Notes: generated from the sequence alone by a model not told the origin. A stretch of DNA of 64,000 nt from Jejuia rubra (GCF_042684665.1 NZ_JBHULY010000002.1:1-64000); one strand, 5' to 3'. Positions 7,808-16,892 are shown, counted from the first letter of the stretch. Program-made: numbers and translations.

Positions 7808-8232
7808 ACACCTTGAAAGTTATATTGTTGGTCGTATTTGATTTTTTCATCTAACATCTTATCAAAGAAAGGCTTGTTTTCTCTAAATGTCTTGGTGTTT
7901 TTAAAGTGTATAAACTTACCTTGCGCATGGATACTGGCACCGTTGGTTTTATATATAACCAATTGGTAATAGGGTATAGCCCAAGTAAAGTTTTGAAGCC
8001 CTTTATTGATGAAAACAAGGATACCATTTCTGCGTAATTCAATGTTTGCATAATTGATATCGGAAACTGTATTCATGAACTGTTGCAGGTTGGGGCTAAC
8101 TTCGCCAATAATCATGCGTTTTGAACCGATGCCCTTCAATCTTAGGGACTCAAAAAGTGTAAACGAACTACCCACCAAATCACTTAAAATTTGCTTGTGA
8201 TCCTTGTTAAAGTATGTTGTGTTTAAAACCAT
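7804..8232 (-). CDS. Hypothetical protein heading the first light-damage operon
   Basis: Protein of 142 residues, no recognised family; it is soluble, with no signal peptide. I chose the ATG at 8232: the longer frame to 8253 starts with TTG and would overlap the -7 promoter box at 8251-8258. It is the first gene of an eleven-gene run down to 2440 and lies directly behind the shared operator. The location suggests a role in the photolyase pathway, but nothing in the protein shows what it does. Confidence 0.7.
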   Translation of the reverse strand: MVLNTTYFNKDHKQILSDLVGSSFTLFESLRLKGIGSKRMIIGEVSPNLQQFMNTVSDINYANIELRRNGILVFINKGLQNFTWAIPYYQLVIYKTNGASIHAQGKFIHFKNTKTFRENKPFFDKMLDEKIKYDQQYNFQGV

Positions 8233-8250
8233 TTTCCAAATCTTATATAC

Positions 8251-8293
8251 CAAAGATACAAAATGTTTAATATTTAAGTAAATAAGTTAAACA
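8251..8293 (-). promoter_or_regulatory. Operator and promoter A of the light-damage operons
   Basis: Read on the minus strand: TGTTTAA, 16 bases, TTAAACA (8264-8270 and 8287-8293 on the plus strand), then five bases and a -7 box TATCTTTG at 8251-8258. No TTTG -33 element is seen at the usual distance. The same arrangement, with an 11-bp block and a roughly 19-bp block nearly identical, precedes the TetR gene at 16832-16874. A repressor on the palindrome would block the promoter core. Confidence 0.7.
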
Positions 8294-8355
8294 AAAAATT
8301 ACATATGACTATTGATAAAACTTATTAAGGGGTTATGTGTATGATAATAAGGGTG

Positions 8356-9837
8356 TTAGGATTTTTGAAAGCGATTGCGAAGTGTATGCTTTCTAAGAAT
8401 TCTTTGGCTTTCGGCCAAAACGGTCTTGTCTTTACGTAATTTCCAAAGGGCATCGCCTGCCTTTTTTCGTGAAATCTCTAAATCCACAATAGGTTTTGGG
8501 TAGTCTTTCCCGAGTTTGAAATTATAGAATTGTTGCTCCATTTCAGTCATCAAATATGGCTGGTGTGCAAAAGGCGTATCTAAATGACGTAGCTCCAGCA
8601 CCCATTTTTTTATGAAAGATGCCTCTGGGTCATGCTCTAAACTATTTTTAATGGGATTATAAATACGCAACATGTTCACTCCCGTTTCGCCAGCTTGCAT
8701 CTGGAGTTGTGGAAAGTGAATGCCTGGCTCAAAATCCAAAAACATTTGAGACAAATGGGTTGTGGCTTCTTGCCAAGGTTGCCAAAGATTGTGTGTGAAG
8801 AATGATACGAGCATGGCGCGCATCCTAAAGTTGAGATACCCAGTTTCAGTTAGGCATCGCATGCAGGCATCTACCAATGGATATCCTGTCTGTCCGGTTT
8901 TCCACGCTATTTGGTATTGTTTTGAAACACTTTTTTTGAGCTTATGAAAGCCTCGGTTTACACTAGCTTCTTCCATAGTATGCTCCATTTCAAACTTTTG
9001 GATAAAATGGGTTTGCCAGCGCAAGCGGGACATAAATGCTTCTAATGCTTTTTTGTGTTTGGAAGATTTCTTCAAGTGATACGCTTGATGGTACACTTCC
9101 CGTACTGATAGATTCCCCCAAGCCAGATATGGTGAAATTCTGCTACAGCTCGTTCTCGCCAATTCCGGTTTTGAAATATGGAGCATATAATTGGGGTAGC
9201 GTTCTTCCAAAAATGATTCTAAGTAGCGCAACCCAGTGCTACGCCCTCCTTTTTGAAAAGTGGAAGTTTTGGGCGTTTCCAAATCGGGCAAATTGAAGTT
9301 TTTTTCCAATGCCTCGATGTCATCAATCGAGACAAACTGATCCGGTTTGGGTGAAAAGGGCAGTGGCTCTATGGCATAAAAGGCATCAACGATCTCATTC
9401 CATCCATCCCTGTTTTTTAAACCACGCTGTACGCCGTTATTAATATTTTCTTCCCATATGATGAAATTATTTTTGCAGAAGCGTTTAAAATTTTTATCTC
9501 GCTCATAAGTGACTAAAATCCCAGTTTCTTGATGGGAAAACACCTTTGTAATTTGAAAGCGCGTCAACAATTGATTAAACAAGGGAATGATATCCGATTG
9601 TACTGCCAGCACCTTAGTGTTGTGGGCCTTCAATTCATTATTTAAATCTACAATGGACTCCTGAATAAAATTCCAGTGGCGTTCACTATAATGAGGGTCC
9701 TGCAAAAGTAGGGGTTCAAAACTGTAGAGGAGGAGAATGCGCATGCCACTTTTTAGAGCGTTATAAATGGCTTCATTATCGTGAAGGCGTAAATCGCGCT
9801 TTAGCCAAACTACATGTATTTGGGGTTTAGTATTCAT
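8356..9837 (-). CDS. Divergent photolyase/cryptochrome family protein
   Basis: Flavoprotein of 493 residues with an N-terminal photolyase antenna domain (VVWLKRDLRLHDNEAIY) and an FAD-binding C-terminal domain (GQTGYPLVDACMRCL, RIYNPIKNS). In place of the class I signature NxGxWQW it has FPQLQMQAGETG. The flavin-facing Asn and the tryptophans of that segment are thus absent, and electron transfer must differ from PhrB. I do not assign a subclass. The start overlaps the end of the FeS photolyase gene by 11 bp, so it is the last gene of the 16814-8356 operon. DNA repair or signalling are both possible. Confidence 0.88.
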   Translation of the reverse strand: MNTKPQIHVVWLKRDLRLHDNEAIYNALKSGMRILLLYSFEPLLLQDPHYSERHWNFIQESIVDLNNELKAHNTKVLAVQSDIIPLFNQLLTRFQITKVFSHQETGILVTYERDKNFKRFCKNNFIIWEENINNGVQRGLKNRDGWNEIVDAFYAIEPLPFSPKPDQFVSIDDIEALEKNFNLPDLETPKTSTFQKGGRSTGLRYLESFLEERYPNYMLHISKPELARTSCSRISPYLAWGNLSVREVYHQAYHLKKSSKHKKALEAFMSRLRWQTHFIQKFEMEHTMEEASVNRGFHKLKKSVSKQYQIAWKTGQTGYPLVDACMRCLTETGYLNFRMRAMLVSFFTHNLWQPWQEATTHLSQMFLDFEPGIHFPQLQMQAGETGVNMLRIYNPIKNSLEHDPEASFIKKWVLELRHLDTPFAHQPYLMTEMEQQFYNFKLGKDYPKPIVDLEISRKKAGDALWKLRKDKTVLAESQRILRKHTLRNRFQKS

Positions 9838-11359
9838 TTGGGTGTGCTATAATATGTTGCGCTTTATGCTTTAATTGTTCCAAATCCGAAGCTTTCATTT
9901 TATCCAAAAGGCTATACATCATTTTCATTCTAAAATTATTACCCAATTGTTCACGCTTTTCATCCAGAAAATTCCAGTACAAGCTGTTGAACGGGCAGGC
10001 ATCATCTTCGGTTTTTTTATTTTTATTGTAATGGCAATGGTCACAATAATTGCTCATTTTATGAATGTATGAGCCCGATGACACATAGGGTTTAGTGGCA
10101 ATCTTTCCGCCATCGGCATATTGGCTCATGCCTCTGGTATTGGTCAATTGCACCCATTCTATGGCATCCACATATATACCCAAATACCAAGCATCTACTT
10201 CATCGGGGTTGGTTTGGGTTAGCAATGCATAATTTCCCGTAATCATCAAACGTTGAATGTGATGTGCATACCCGTTTTCCAAAGAATTGGTGATGGCATG
10301 TTTCAGGCAGTTCATGTCTGTATTGCCTGTCCAAAAAAAGTCGGGAAGTGTATTGTGGTTTTCAAGTTCGTTTAGCGTTTTATACTTTGGCATAAAAGCC
10401 CAATACATCCCGCGCATATATTCGCGCCATCCGATAATTTGGCGGATAAACCCTTCTACCTGGGATATGTGAATGTGCGAACCATGGTTTCTATAGTAAT
10501 TTAATACGGTTTGAACAACGTCCTTTGGTGAAATAAGTTTCAAATTCATTGCAAAAGAAAGCCTTGAATGAAACAAGTAAACTTCCTCTGTATGCATCGC
10601 ATCCTGGTAATCCCCAAAGTGTACCAGCAAATGCTCGCAGAAATATTTGAGTTGATCTAAAGCTTGAAGGCGTGTAATCGGGTAGCTAAAGGTTTGGGTT
10701 TCAAATTTGCCGATTGTTTTGATGCCGGCCTTTTCTATATCGGATACAACTTCATCTACATTGTTTTTAAACCATTTATAAGCGGGGATTTCAACATCGC
10801 CTTTCCATTTATTGCGGTTACTTTTGTCGTAGTTCCATTTACCGCCTTCGGGTTGACCGGCCACCATCAAAATATCATGCATTTTCCGCATATCGCGATA
10901 GAAGTTTTCCATCAGATATTGCTTTTTACCCTTGAAGAATAGGCCTAAATCTTTACGCCCTGTGTAAAAGTGTTCGGCAGAAATAGCTTTTGAGGTAATT
11001 GATAAATTTTGGCAAAATGCACTCAATTGCTCGTCTAGTCGATATTCATCTGGAAAGAGGTATTCAAAGTGTTCAATGCCATTCCTTTCAATTAGTTTTG
11101 AAAGGTTGTCTGCGAGAATTTGGGTATTATCAGTATCATTTATTTTGAAATAAATCACCTGATGGTTTTTCGATTTCAAATCTTCGCAAAACTGTCGCAT
11201 GGAAGCGAAAAACCCAATTACTTTCTGAATGTGGTGCATAACATAATCCGTTTCCTGTCGCATTTCGAACATGCAGTACAGTACGTCGTCATCAATGGTT
11301 TTAAACCAAGAATGCTTGATGTTAAGTTGATCACCTAATATGAGTCGAAGGGTTTTCAT
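9827..11359 (-). CDS. phrB2: FeS-BCP family (6-4) photolyase
   Basis: Iron-sulfur bacterial cryptochrome/photolyase of 510 residues. The four cluster ligands are visible at Cys351, Cys439, Cys442 and Cys455 (in MNCLKH and YCDHCHY...DACPF). They correspond within one position to those of Agrobacterium PhrB, which repairs (6-4) photoproducts with FAD, a lumazine antenna and a [4Fe-4S] cluster. The N-terminus RLILGDQLN and the segments GWREYMRGMYW and YVDAIEWVQL are also family features. It starts directly after the DASH gene. The symbol is a working name. Confidence 0.92.
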   Translation of the reverse strand: MKTLRLILGDQLNIKHSWFKTIDDDVLYCMFEMRQETDYVMHHIQKVIGFFASMRQFCEDLKSKNHQVIYFKINDTDNTQILADNLSKLIERNGIEHFEYLFPDEYRLDEQLSAFCQNLSITSKAISAEHFYTGRKDLGLFFKGKKQYLMENFYRDMRKMHDILMVAGQPEGGKWNYDKSNRNKWKGDVEIPAYKWFKNNVDEVVSDIEKAGIKTIGKFETQTFSYPITRLQALDQLKYFCEHLLVHFGDYQDAMHTEEVYLFHSRLSFAMNLKLISPKDVVQTVLNYYRNHGSHIHISQVEGFIRQIIGWREYMRGMYWAFMPKYKTLNELENHNTLPDFFWTGNTDMNCLKHAITNSLENGYAHHIQRLMITGNYALLTQTNPDEVDAWYLGIYVDAIEWVQLTNTRGMSQYADGGKIATKPYVSSGSYIHKMSNYCDHCHYNKNKKTEDDACPFNSLYWNFLDEKREQLGNNFRMKMMYSLLDKMKASDLEQLKHKAQHIIAHPNEY

Positions 11360-12670
11360 CTAAAAAAGTGTCGGTTGCAACCATATATTCCTGAAAGTGC
11401 CTTTGGGATCGTAACGTTCTGCTTGCAATTCTACATTAAATTTTCTGTCCCGCGGGTCGTTCCCCACACCCGCAACGTACATCCAATTGCCATAATTGCT
11501 ATGAACGTCATAATCAATTAAAAGCGATTCAAAATAAGATGCCCCAATTCTCCAATCCAAAAGCAGGTCTTTCGCAAAAAAGGATGCTACAATCTGTCGC
11601 CCCCTGTTGCTCATCCAGCCTGTTTTTTGGAGTTCGATCATGTTAGCGTTGACAAATGCCGAACAGGTTTTCCCGTTTATCCATTTTTGAACCATGGTTG
11701 CGTCAGATTTCCATTCGTAATCTTTATTTAGAATACCCCCAATTTTAAAAATAGTATTGCCATGTTTCAACGAAATATACTTGAAGTAATCCCTCCAAAT
11801 CAATTCGAAAACCAGCCAATAGGTAGACAGGTTCTTAAAATGCTCCTTTTCAAAAGCTTTTACATTCCAGTATATAGTCCTTGCTGAAATGCTGCCGTTA
11901 GCGAGCCATGGCGAAAATTTTGAGCTAAAATCAGTACCTACCAATCCATTTCGGGTCCTTTTATAAACACTGAGTTTTTTGGTTTCGAAGAAATAATACT
12001 TCAACCGCTCCAAAGCAGAGGTTTCCCCTCCTTTAAAAGGAAACGCCGAATTCGGGTTCGGTTCAAATTCTTCAAAACCTAAATCCTCCAGCGAAGGGAT
12101 TGTTGTGGTGTTGCTAATTCTTGGATGAGCAGAGGCCGATTCGCTTTCAAAAAATGCCTTCACTTTGGATAGTTTTTCAACCTGTTTTCTAAAGTTGGTA
12201 AATATTGATGGAATACTTGAAATTGCAAAAGGAATATCATCTGGATGATATAAAAATTGGTCGTAGTATTCGCAAAAATTTACCTCCTGTTTAACAGATG
12301 CTTTCACGTTTTTGAAAACGGTATGTTCTTCGCTGGTCCATTCCTTTTGAAGGAAGATTGTGGATATATTGTAGGTTTTCACAAGTGTAGGGATCACATC
12401 TTCAGGTTTGTTTTGAAATACAAACAATTCGATATTCAGGGCTTTTAAGTTTTTCCTTAAATCGATAATACTTTCTATTAAAAATTTTGCCCTGAATTTT
12501 TCTGTTTTTTTGAATCCGAATACTGAAGTTTCGTAATGTTTCGGATCAAAACAATACAAAGCAATAACTTTACTATGGTATTGAAGTGCTTGATTTAAAA
12601 TGAAATTGTCCTGAACCCTCAGGTCATTCCTAAACCAAACTAAGCCAATGCTGTTTTGTTGCTTCTGCAT
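11360..12670 (-). CDS. DASH family cryptochrome
   Basis: CRY-DASH protein of 436 residues; members bind FAD and MTHF and repair CPDs mainly in single-stranded or looped DNA. The signatures are GLVWFRNDLRVQDN at the N-terminus and NYGNWMYVAGVGNDPRDRKF in the flavin domain; GVGNDPR is typical of DASH. The start codon at 12668-12670 lies inside the DUF2256 gene, and the stop abuts the FeS photolyase start, so it is tightly packed in the operon. Confidence 0.93.
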   Translation of the reverse strand: MQKQQNSIGLVWFRNDLRVQDNFILNQALQYHSKVIALYCFDPKHYETSVFGFKKTEKFRAKFLIESIIDLRKNLKALNIELFVFQNKPEDVIPTLVKTYNISTIFLQKEWTSEEHTVFKNVKASVKQEVNFCEYYDQFLYHPDDIPFAISSIPSIFTNFRKQVEKLSKVKAFFESESASAHPRISNTTTIPSLEDLGFEEFEPNPNSAFPFKGGETSALERLKYYFFETKKLSVYKRTRNGLVGTDFSSKFSPWLANGSISARTIYWNVKAFEKEHFKNLSTYWLVFELIWRDYFKYISLKHGNTIFKIGGILNKDYEWKSDATMVQKWINGKTCSAFVNANMIELQKTGWMSNRGRQIVASFFAKDLLLDWRIGASYFESLLIDYDVHSNYGNWMYVAGVGNDPRDRKFNVELQAERYDPKGTFRNIWLQPTLF

Positions 12671-12786
12671 TTTTTACTGCAATAAACGACGCCGTCCCAA
12701 TTCTTTTCCCATTTTTTTCTCCACGCAAATGGGCGTTTACACGTTGGACACGTTTTCTGGGGTAAGTACTGCTTTTTGTGACTCAA
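12640..12786 (-). CDS. DUF2256 small zinc-finger protein, TTG start
   Basis: A 48-codon gene nested across the junction of the SDR gene (ends 12737) and the DASH gene (starts 12670), in a different frame. It encodes KTCPTCKRPFAWRKKWEKN and then YCSKKCRSNK, the Cys-x2-Cys and Cys-x3-Cys pairs plus the RPFxWRKKWE core of DUF2256. This family accompanies photolyases. The only in-frame start codons after the upstream TAG are two TTG codons; I chose the one at 12784-12786 because it gives the usual MxHKK beginning. Translational coupling with both neighbours is likely. Confidence 0.82.
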   Translation of the reverse strand: MSHKKQYLPQKTCPTCKRPFAWRKKWEKNWDGVVYCSKKCRSNKTALA

Positions 12787-14206
12787 CTTCAACTAGTTTA
12801 TTAATCATTCCCGAAAAGATAAAACCGTGGAATGGTAATACGGCATACCAATACAATCTGCCCCAAAGTCCTTTTGGCCTAAATGTAGCCGTCTGTTTCA
12901 GTTTATGATCTTCTATTTTGAACTCTAGCCACGCCTCACCTGGTAAGCGCATTTCGGCATAAAGCAATAATTTTTTCTTGCTTTTGTCTGCATAAATTAC
13001 GCGCCAAAAATCCAATGCATCACCGGCATCTAACTCGGTGGGGCTTGTACGTCCGCGTCTTAAACCGATACCCCCAAAAAGTTTGTCGATATATCCTCGC
13101 ACACGCCAAAGAATGGTACCATAGTACCACCCGTTGGTGCCGCCGATACTCCAGATTTTTTCCACGGTTTGATCTGCGTCAATGACCCAGCGTTCTTTAT
13201 AGTCGCGGAAGCATCCAAATTTTGGAACATTCACGTATTTATGGAGGCGATTACCCAATCTACCACTACTCACCATGGAATCCTTCCAACTGGAAACAAT
13301 ACTATTCTGTTCAATTTTTTCAAAAGCCAATGCTACCGCTTCCTTGTAAGTAATTGGATTAACGCCTAATATGGAATTGATGTCGCTTGGTTTTCCAATA
13401 ATCTGAACCCCCATACTGTCCACCAAAGTTGTAGCCAGTTTATAGGAGGTTGAAGTCACAAAATACAGCCAATAGGAAGATAGCTTTGGAGTCATTACTG
13501 GCACCGTAAGAATGTACCTTTTTAATTGGCGTACTTCTGCAAACTGCAATAACATGTCTTTGTAAGTGATGACCTCGGGGCCAAAAACATCGTAGGTGTT
13601 GTTGTAAACTTTCTCGTTTCCTGCGGATTTGTATAAAAAGGCCAAAACATCCCTAACTGCCAAAGGTTGCGTTTTGGTGTGCAACCATTTTGGCGCAACC
13701 ATTATGGGGAGTTTTTCTACTAAATCCCTTATGATTTCAAACGAAGAACTCCCCGAACCAACAATAATGCCGGCCCTAAAAACGGTTAGCGCATATCGGT
13801 CAGAAGCCAAACAAGTTTCTACATTTTTCCGCGAACTGAGATGCTTTGACAGTTCATCTTCATTTGTGATGCCACTTAAATAAATGACTTGCTTTGCATC
13901 GGTAGTTTCAATATAATTTTTAAAATTTCTGGCGCAACGTTCTTCCAAAGTTTCAAAATCCTTTGAGGAGTTGGACATGGAGTGAATCAAATAATAGGCA
14001 ACATCAATTTTTTTCGGAATATTGTCCAGGGTTTCCGGATTTAAAAAATCGGCTTCGATAACATATACGTTGTCGTCTTCAAAATAACTTTTGTCCGCTC
14101 GGAGCCTGTCGCGAACCACACAAACTACCTTGTGCCCCTCATTTACTAAAAATGGGACGAGACGTTTGCCAATATAGCCTGTGGCACCTGTTACTAAAAT
14201 GGTCAT
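12737..14206 (-). CDS. SDR/NmrA-like oxidoreductase with DUF2867 domain
   Basis: Protein of 489 residues. The first 290 or so residues form an atypical SDR Rossmann domain (VTGATGYIGKRLVPFL; YLIHSM; FRAGIIVG). The last 170 residues are a DUF2867 domain (GGTNGWYYGTILWRVRGYID; LYWYAVLPFHGFIFSGMI), a START-like module. This fusion is frequent next to photolyases in marine bacteria and is of unknown substrate. It overlaps the flavin reductase stop by 4 bp. Confidence 0.88.
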   Translation of the reverse strand: MTILVTGATGYIGKRLVPFLVNEGHKVVCVVRDRLRADKSYFEDDNVYVIEADFLNPETLDNIPKKIDVAYYLIHSMSNSSKDFETLEERCARNFKNYIETTDAKQVIYLSGITNEDELSKHLSSRKNVETCLASDRYALTVFRAGIIVGSGSSSFEIIRDLVEKLPIMVAPKWLHTKTQPLAVRDVLAFLYKSAGNEKVYNNTYDVFGPEVITYKDMLLQFAEVRQLKRYILTVPVMTPKLSSYWLYFVTSTSYKLATTLVDSMGVQIIGKPSDINSILGVNPITYKEAVALAFEKIEQNSIVSSWKDSMVSSGRLGNRLHKYVNVPKFGCFRDYKERWVIDADQTVEKIWSIGGTNGWYYGTILWRVRGYIDKLFGGIGLRRGRTSPTELDAGDALDFWRVIYADKSKKKLLLYAEMRLPGEAWLEFKIEDHKLKQTATFRPKGLWGRLYWYAVLPFHGFIFSGMINKLVEVESQKAVLTPENVSNV

Positions 14207-14835
14207 AATTCCTGTGTTGTTAGTTTAGGTCGTTGATATCCAAAACGCGTTTTGGTAGTTGGAACGGCATAACCGTCCAGTCCATTTATTGTTGCAATTT
14301 GAGCTTTTGAAAGGTTAATAAAACCGTCCGATTCAATAAGGTTATCGTTGAGGTATAGGCCGTTAATTTTCCCGATGACTAAAATGGTTTGGTTTGCTTT
14401 AATAAAATATTCCTCCACATATTCCATCTCCAATTGAATAGGGGCATTTTTTACGAAAGGTGCCGGAAAATTTGATTTATACTCTGCTTCCAGATTGGTC
14501 ATGTCAAACTCCGAAATGGCAACATCATATTTGGCCGAAGTGTGATGCGCGTCTGAAATAATATCTTGATAAATAGGGTTAATGGTGTAAAGACCCGTAG
14601 CCTTAATGTTTTCGTAAGTATTGCGTAAAACAGTTGTCGGTCTTAGAAAGAATCCTAACATTGCTGGGTTAGAGCCAATATGCGTTACAGAACTAAATAC
14701 CGCTACATTTTCTAAGCCATTTTCAGAAATTGAACCAATAAGGTTGGCCGATTTGTACCCAGAGCAACTATTTATCAGATTGATTTTATAGATGTGATTG
14801 AGTTGCTGTATGTCCGTTGCACTGAAAAATTTCAC
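14203..14835 (-). CDS. Flavin reductase-like FMN-binding protein
   Basis: Protein of 210 residues of the split-barrel flavin reductase family, with ENVAVFSSVTHIGSNPAMLGF and the LRPTTVLRNTYENI segment that contact FMN. It may supply reduced flavin to the photolyases of the same operon or reduce another flavoprotein. It lies 5 bp downstream of the ABC1 kinase gene and overlaps the SDR gene by ATGA-type coupling. Confidence 0.87.
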   Translation of the reverse strand: MKFFSATDIQQLNHIYKINLINSCSGYKSANLIGSISENGLENVAVFSSVTHIGSNPAMLGFFLRPTTVLRNTYENIKATGLYTINPIYQDIISDAHHTSAKYDVAISEFDMTNLEAEYKSNFPAPFVKNAPIQLEMEYVEEYFIKANQTILVIGKINGLYLNDNLIESDGFINLSKAQIATINGLDGYAVPTTKTRFGYQRPKLTTQEL

Positions 14836-14840
14836 GACAA

Positions 14841-16151
14841 TTATAGACTTAAATAATTATTGATTTTGATGTTTTTTGCCTTTAAATCGAACATCAAATT
14901 ATATAGACCGAAAAAAGTTCGGTTGATATAAATAAAATGTTTGGAACCGCGATTTCCGTTCATTTTTCTTAAGTCTGTATTTTTTGAATACTTTTCGCCG
15001 AGTTCAGCAATTTTCCCAAAAAATATGCCATCCGAAAAGTCGAAAGTATCCTTTTGAAACGGTTGGGTAAAAAGACTTAGCATTTCATGAAACATCTCAG
15101 TGAAAAAGGCAAGCTCCTCTTTTGAATCATCTTCTTTAAGGATTTCAAGTTCAAAAAGACGCTTCGTGAAAAATTCCTGATTATGAAGATTTTCTTTTTT
15201 AGCAAGCTCAAAATAGGGTGTATAAAATTCTTGAGGGATAGATTTCATACACCCAAAGTCTAGTGCAACTAATTCTCCTTTTTCAGAAATTAGGAAATTC
15301 CCAGGGTGGGGGTCTGCGTGTACCTTTTTCAACTGGTGAATTTGGTACATGTAGAAATCCCAAAGGGCTTGGCCTAATCTATTTGCTTTTACCTGATCTG
15401 TATTGTGCGAAGCGAATTCCGAAAGATGTTCACCTTCCATGTAATCCATCGTGATGATGCGTTCGGAGGATAGGGCTTTGTAATATTTTGGAAATCTCAA
15501 ATTAGAAATGTGCCCGCAAGCCTTTGCAATTTCTTGGCTTTGCTCCACTTCCAAAATATAATTAGTTTCCTCAATAAGCTTCTGTTCAACTTCTTTAAAA
15601 TATTTATCTGAATCTTTCCCTTTTATATTGAACATGCTCATGGCCACAGGTTTTACCATGGCTAAATCTGAAGCGATACTCTCCGCAACTCCCGGATATT
15701 GGATTTTCACAGCAAGTTTTTTCCCATTCTTAGTTGCCAAATGCACCTGACCGATGCTGGCGGCGTTTACAGAAGTTGCGTTAAAAGTATCAAACAGTTC
15801 ATTCGGGTGTTTCCCAAAATATTTTTTAAAGGTCTTGATGACCAACGGAGGGGACAATGGCGGTACAGAGAACTGGGCCAATGAAAATTGTTCCACATAA
15901 GCCTGTGGTAGAATACTCTTTTCCATACTCAGCATTTGAGCCACTTTTAAAGCACTTCCCTTTAGTTGCTTTAAGCCATCATAAATGTCAGAAGCGTTGT
16001 TTTTATTCAATCGCTCCTTGGCTTCCTCGTCTGAATTGACGAGTTTATTCCCGTAGTATTTTAAATAATTGACACCAACTTTTGCACCAGTGGAAACCAG
16101 TTTTGTCGCCCTTTGAATTTTTGAAGTTGGTATGCTGTCTATTGTTTTCAT
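14841..16151 (-). CDS. ABC1/AarF/UbiB family atypical kinase
   Basis: Protein of 436 residues of the ABC1 (ADCK/UbiB) family. Visible are the KxGQ-like loop replaced by QLKGSALKVAQMLS, the nucleotide Lys in KLAVKIQYPGV, the catalytic KVHADPHPGNFLI and the metal-binding LVALDFG. Family members are ATPases needed for quinone biosynthesis. In photolyase clusters their role is not known, but quinone or isoprenoid handling under light stress is plausible. It is the second gene of the TetR-led operon. Confidence 0.9.
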   Translation of the reverse strand: MKTIDSIPTSKIQRATKLVSTGAKVGVNYLKYYGNKLVNSDEEAKERLNKNNASDIYDGLKQLKGSALKVAQMLSMEKSILPQAYVEQFSLAQFSVPPLSPPLVIKTFKKYFGKHPNELFDTFNATSVNAASIGQVHLATKNGKKLAVKIQYPGVAESIASDLAMVKPVAMSMFNIKGKDSDKYFKEVEQKLIEETNYILEVEQSQEIAKACGHISNLRFPKYYKALSSERIITMDYMEGEHLSEFASHNTDQVKANRLGQALWDFYMYQIHQLKKVHADPHPGNFLISEKGELVALDFGCMKSIPQEFYTPYFELAKKENLHNQEFFTKRLFELEILKEDDSKEELAFFTEMFHEMLSLFTQPFQKDTFDFSDGIFFGKIAELGEKYSKNTDLRKMNGNRGSKHFIYINRTFFGLYNLMFDLKAKNIKINNYLSL

Positions 16152-16157
16152 CGCGTT

Positions 16158-16814
16158 TTAATTCAGTTGAAATTTTTCCTTGAACAGAAATTTGCCCAAG
16201 TCCAAGACGCTTTTTATTGGAGCGATGTCCAGCACATCGAAAGTGGTATTGACCGATTTTTCGATGAAAATATCTGTCTTTTCAAAGGAGGCTGAGGTGT
16301 CATCCAACCAAAATTTCATGGTCATTAATAATTGTAACCAGGCTGATTCTTTAAGAGCATTGTCCTGAAATTTCTCAATCTGAGCTTGTTTGATATCCAA
16401 CATTTGAATACCCAATCCACTAACATATTTGGTAAAATGGGTTTTTAGGCCAGATAGGACTTTTAGGCCCTTAAGGTCGTTTTTGTACTTATCCAAAACA
16501 TGCTTTACGTAGCTTCTGTTTGCTGTAATATTTTCAAAGAATGTGTAGTAAAAGCTCAATAATTTATTCCTTGCATCAAAAATTTTGTAATCATCATTTT
16601 TGTTCAAGGCATTGATTGAATTGGTAAAGAAGGCCTCAAAAATTCCTTTTTCAACAGCCTCAAAGGAGGCAAAATATTGATAGAATGTACCTTCCTCAAA
16701 ATTGTGCAGTTTAGCAAAAGCAAATACCGTTTTTGGGTTTTCATCGTGCTCCAGTACATAAGTCATGTACCAGCCGATGATATCTGTTTTTGAAATTGAT
16801 TTTTTCTTCGCCAT
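16158..16814 (-). CDS. TetR/AcrR family regulator of the light-damage operons
   Basis: DNA-binding one-component regulator of 218 residues. The N-terminal 55 residues contain the TetR helix-turn-helix, with NPKTVFAFAKLHNFEEGTFYQYFASFEAVEKG as its core; the remainder is a helical ligand and dimer domain. ATG at 16812-16814. It is the first gene of the 16814-8356 operon and lies directly behind the palindromic operator it shares with the second operon. Autoregulation and control of both operons is the natural reading. The inducing ligand is unknown. Confidence 0.88.
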   Translation of the reverse strand: MAKKKSISKTDIIGWYMTYVLEHDENPKTVFAFAKLHNFEEGTFYQYFASFEAVEKGIFEAFFTNSINALNKNDDYKIFDARNKLLSFYYTFFENITANRSYVKHVLDKYKNDLKGLKVLSGLKTHFTKYVSGLGIQMLDIKQAQIEKFQDNALKESAWLQLLMTMKFWLDDTSASFEKTDIFIEKSVNTTFDVLDIAPIKSVLDLGKFLFKEKFQLN

Positions 16815-16831
16815 AATTCATTTTATTATGG

Positions 16832-16892
16832 TAAAGATACAAAATGTTTAACAAGTATTAAAAAAAGTTAAACAAAATTAATTTTTGTTTAA
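16832..16892 (-). promoter_or_regulatory. Operator and promoter B of the light-damage operons
   Basis: Palindrome TGTTTAA (16845-16851), 16 bases, TTAAACA (16868-16874), with the arms extended by one matching base each. A -7 box TATCTTTA lies at 16832-16839. A third half-site TGTTTAA lies at 16886-16892. Relative spacing of palindrome and -7 box is the same as in promoter A at 8251-8293. Confidence 0.7.
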
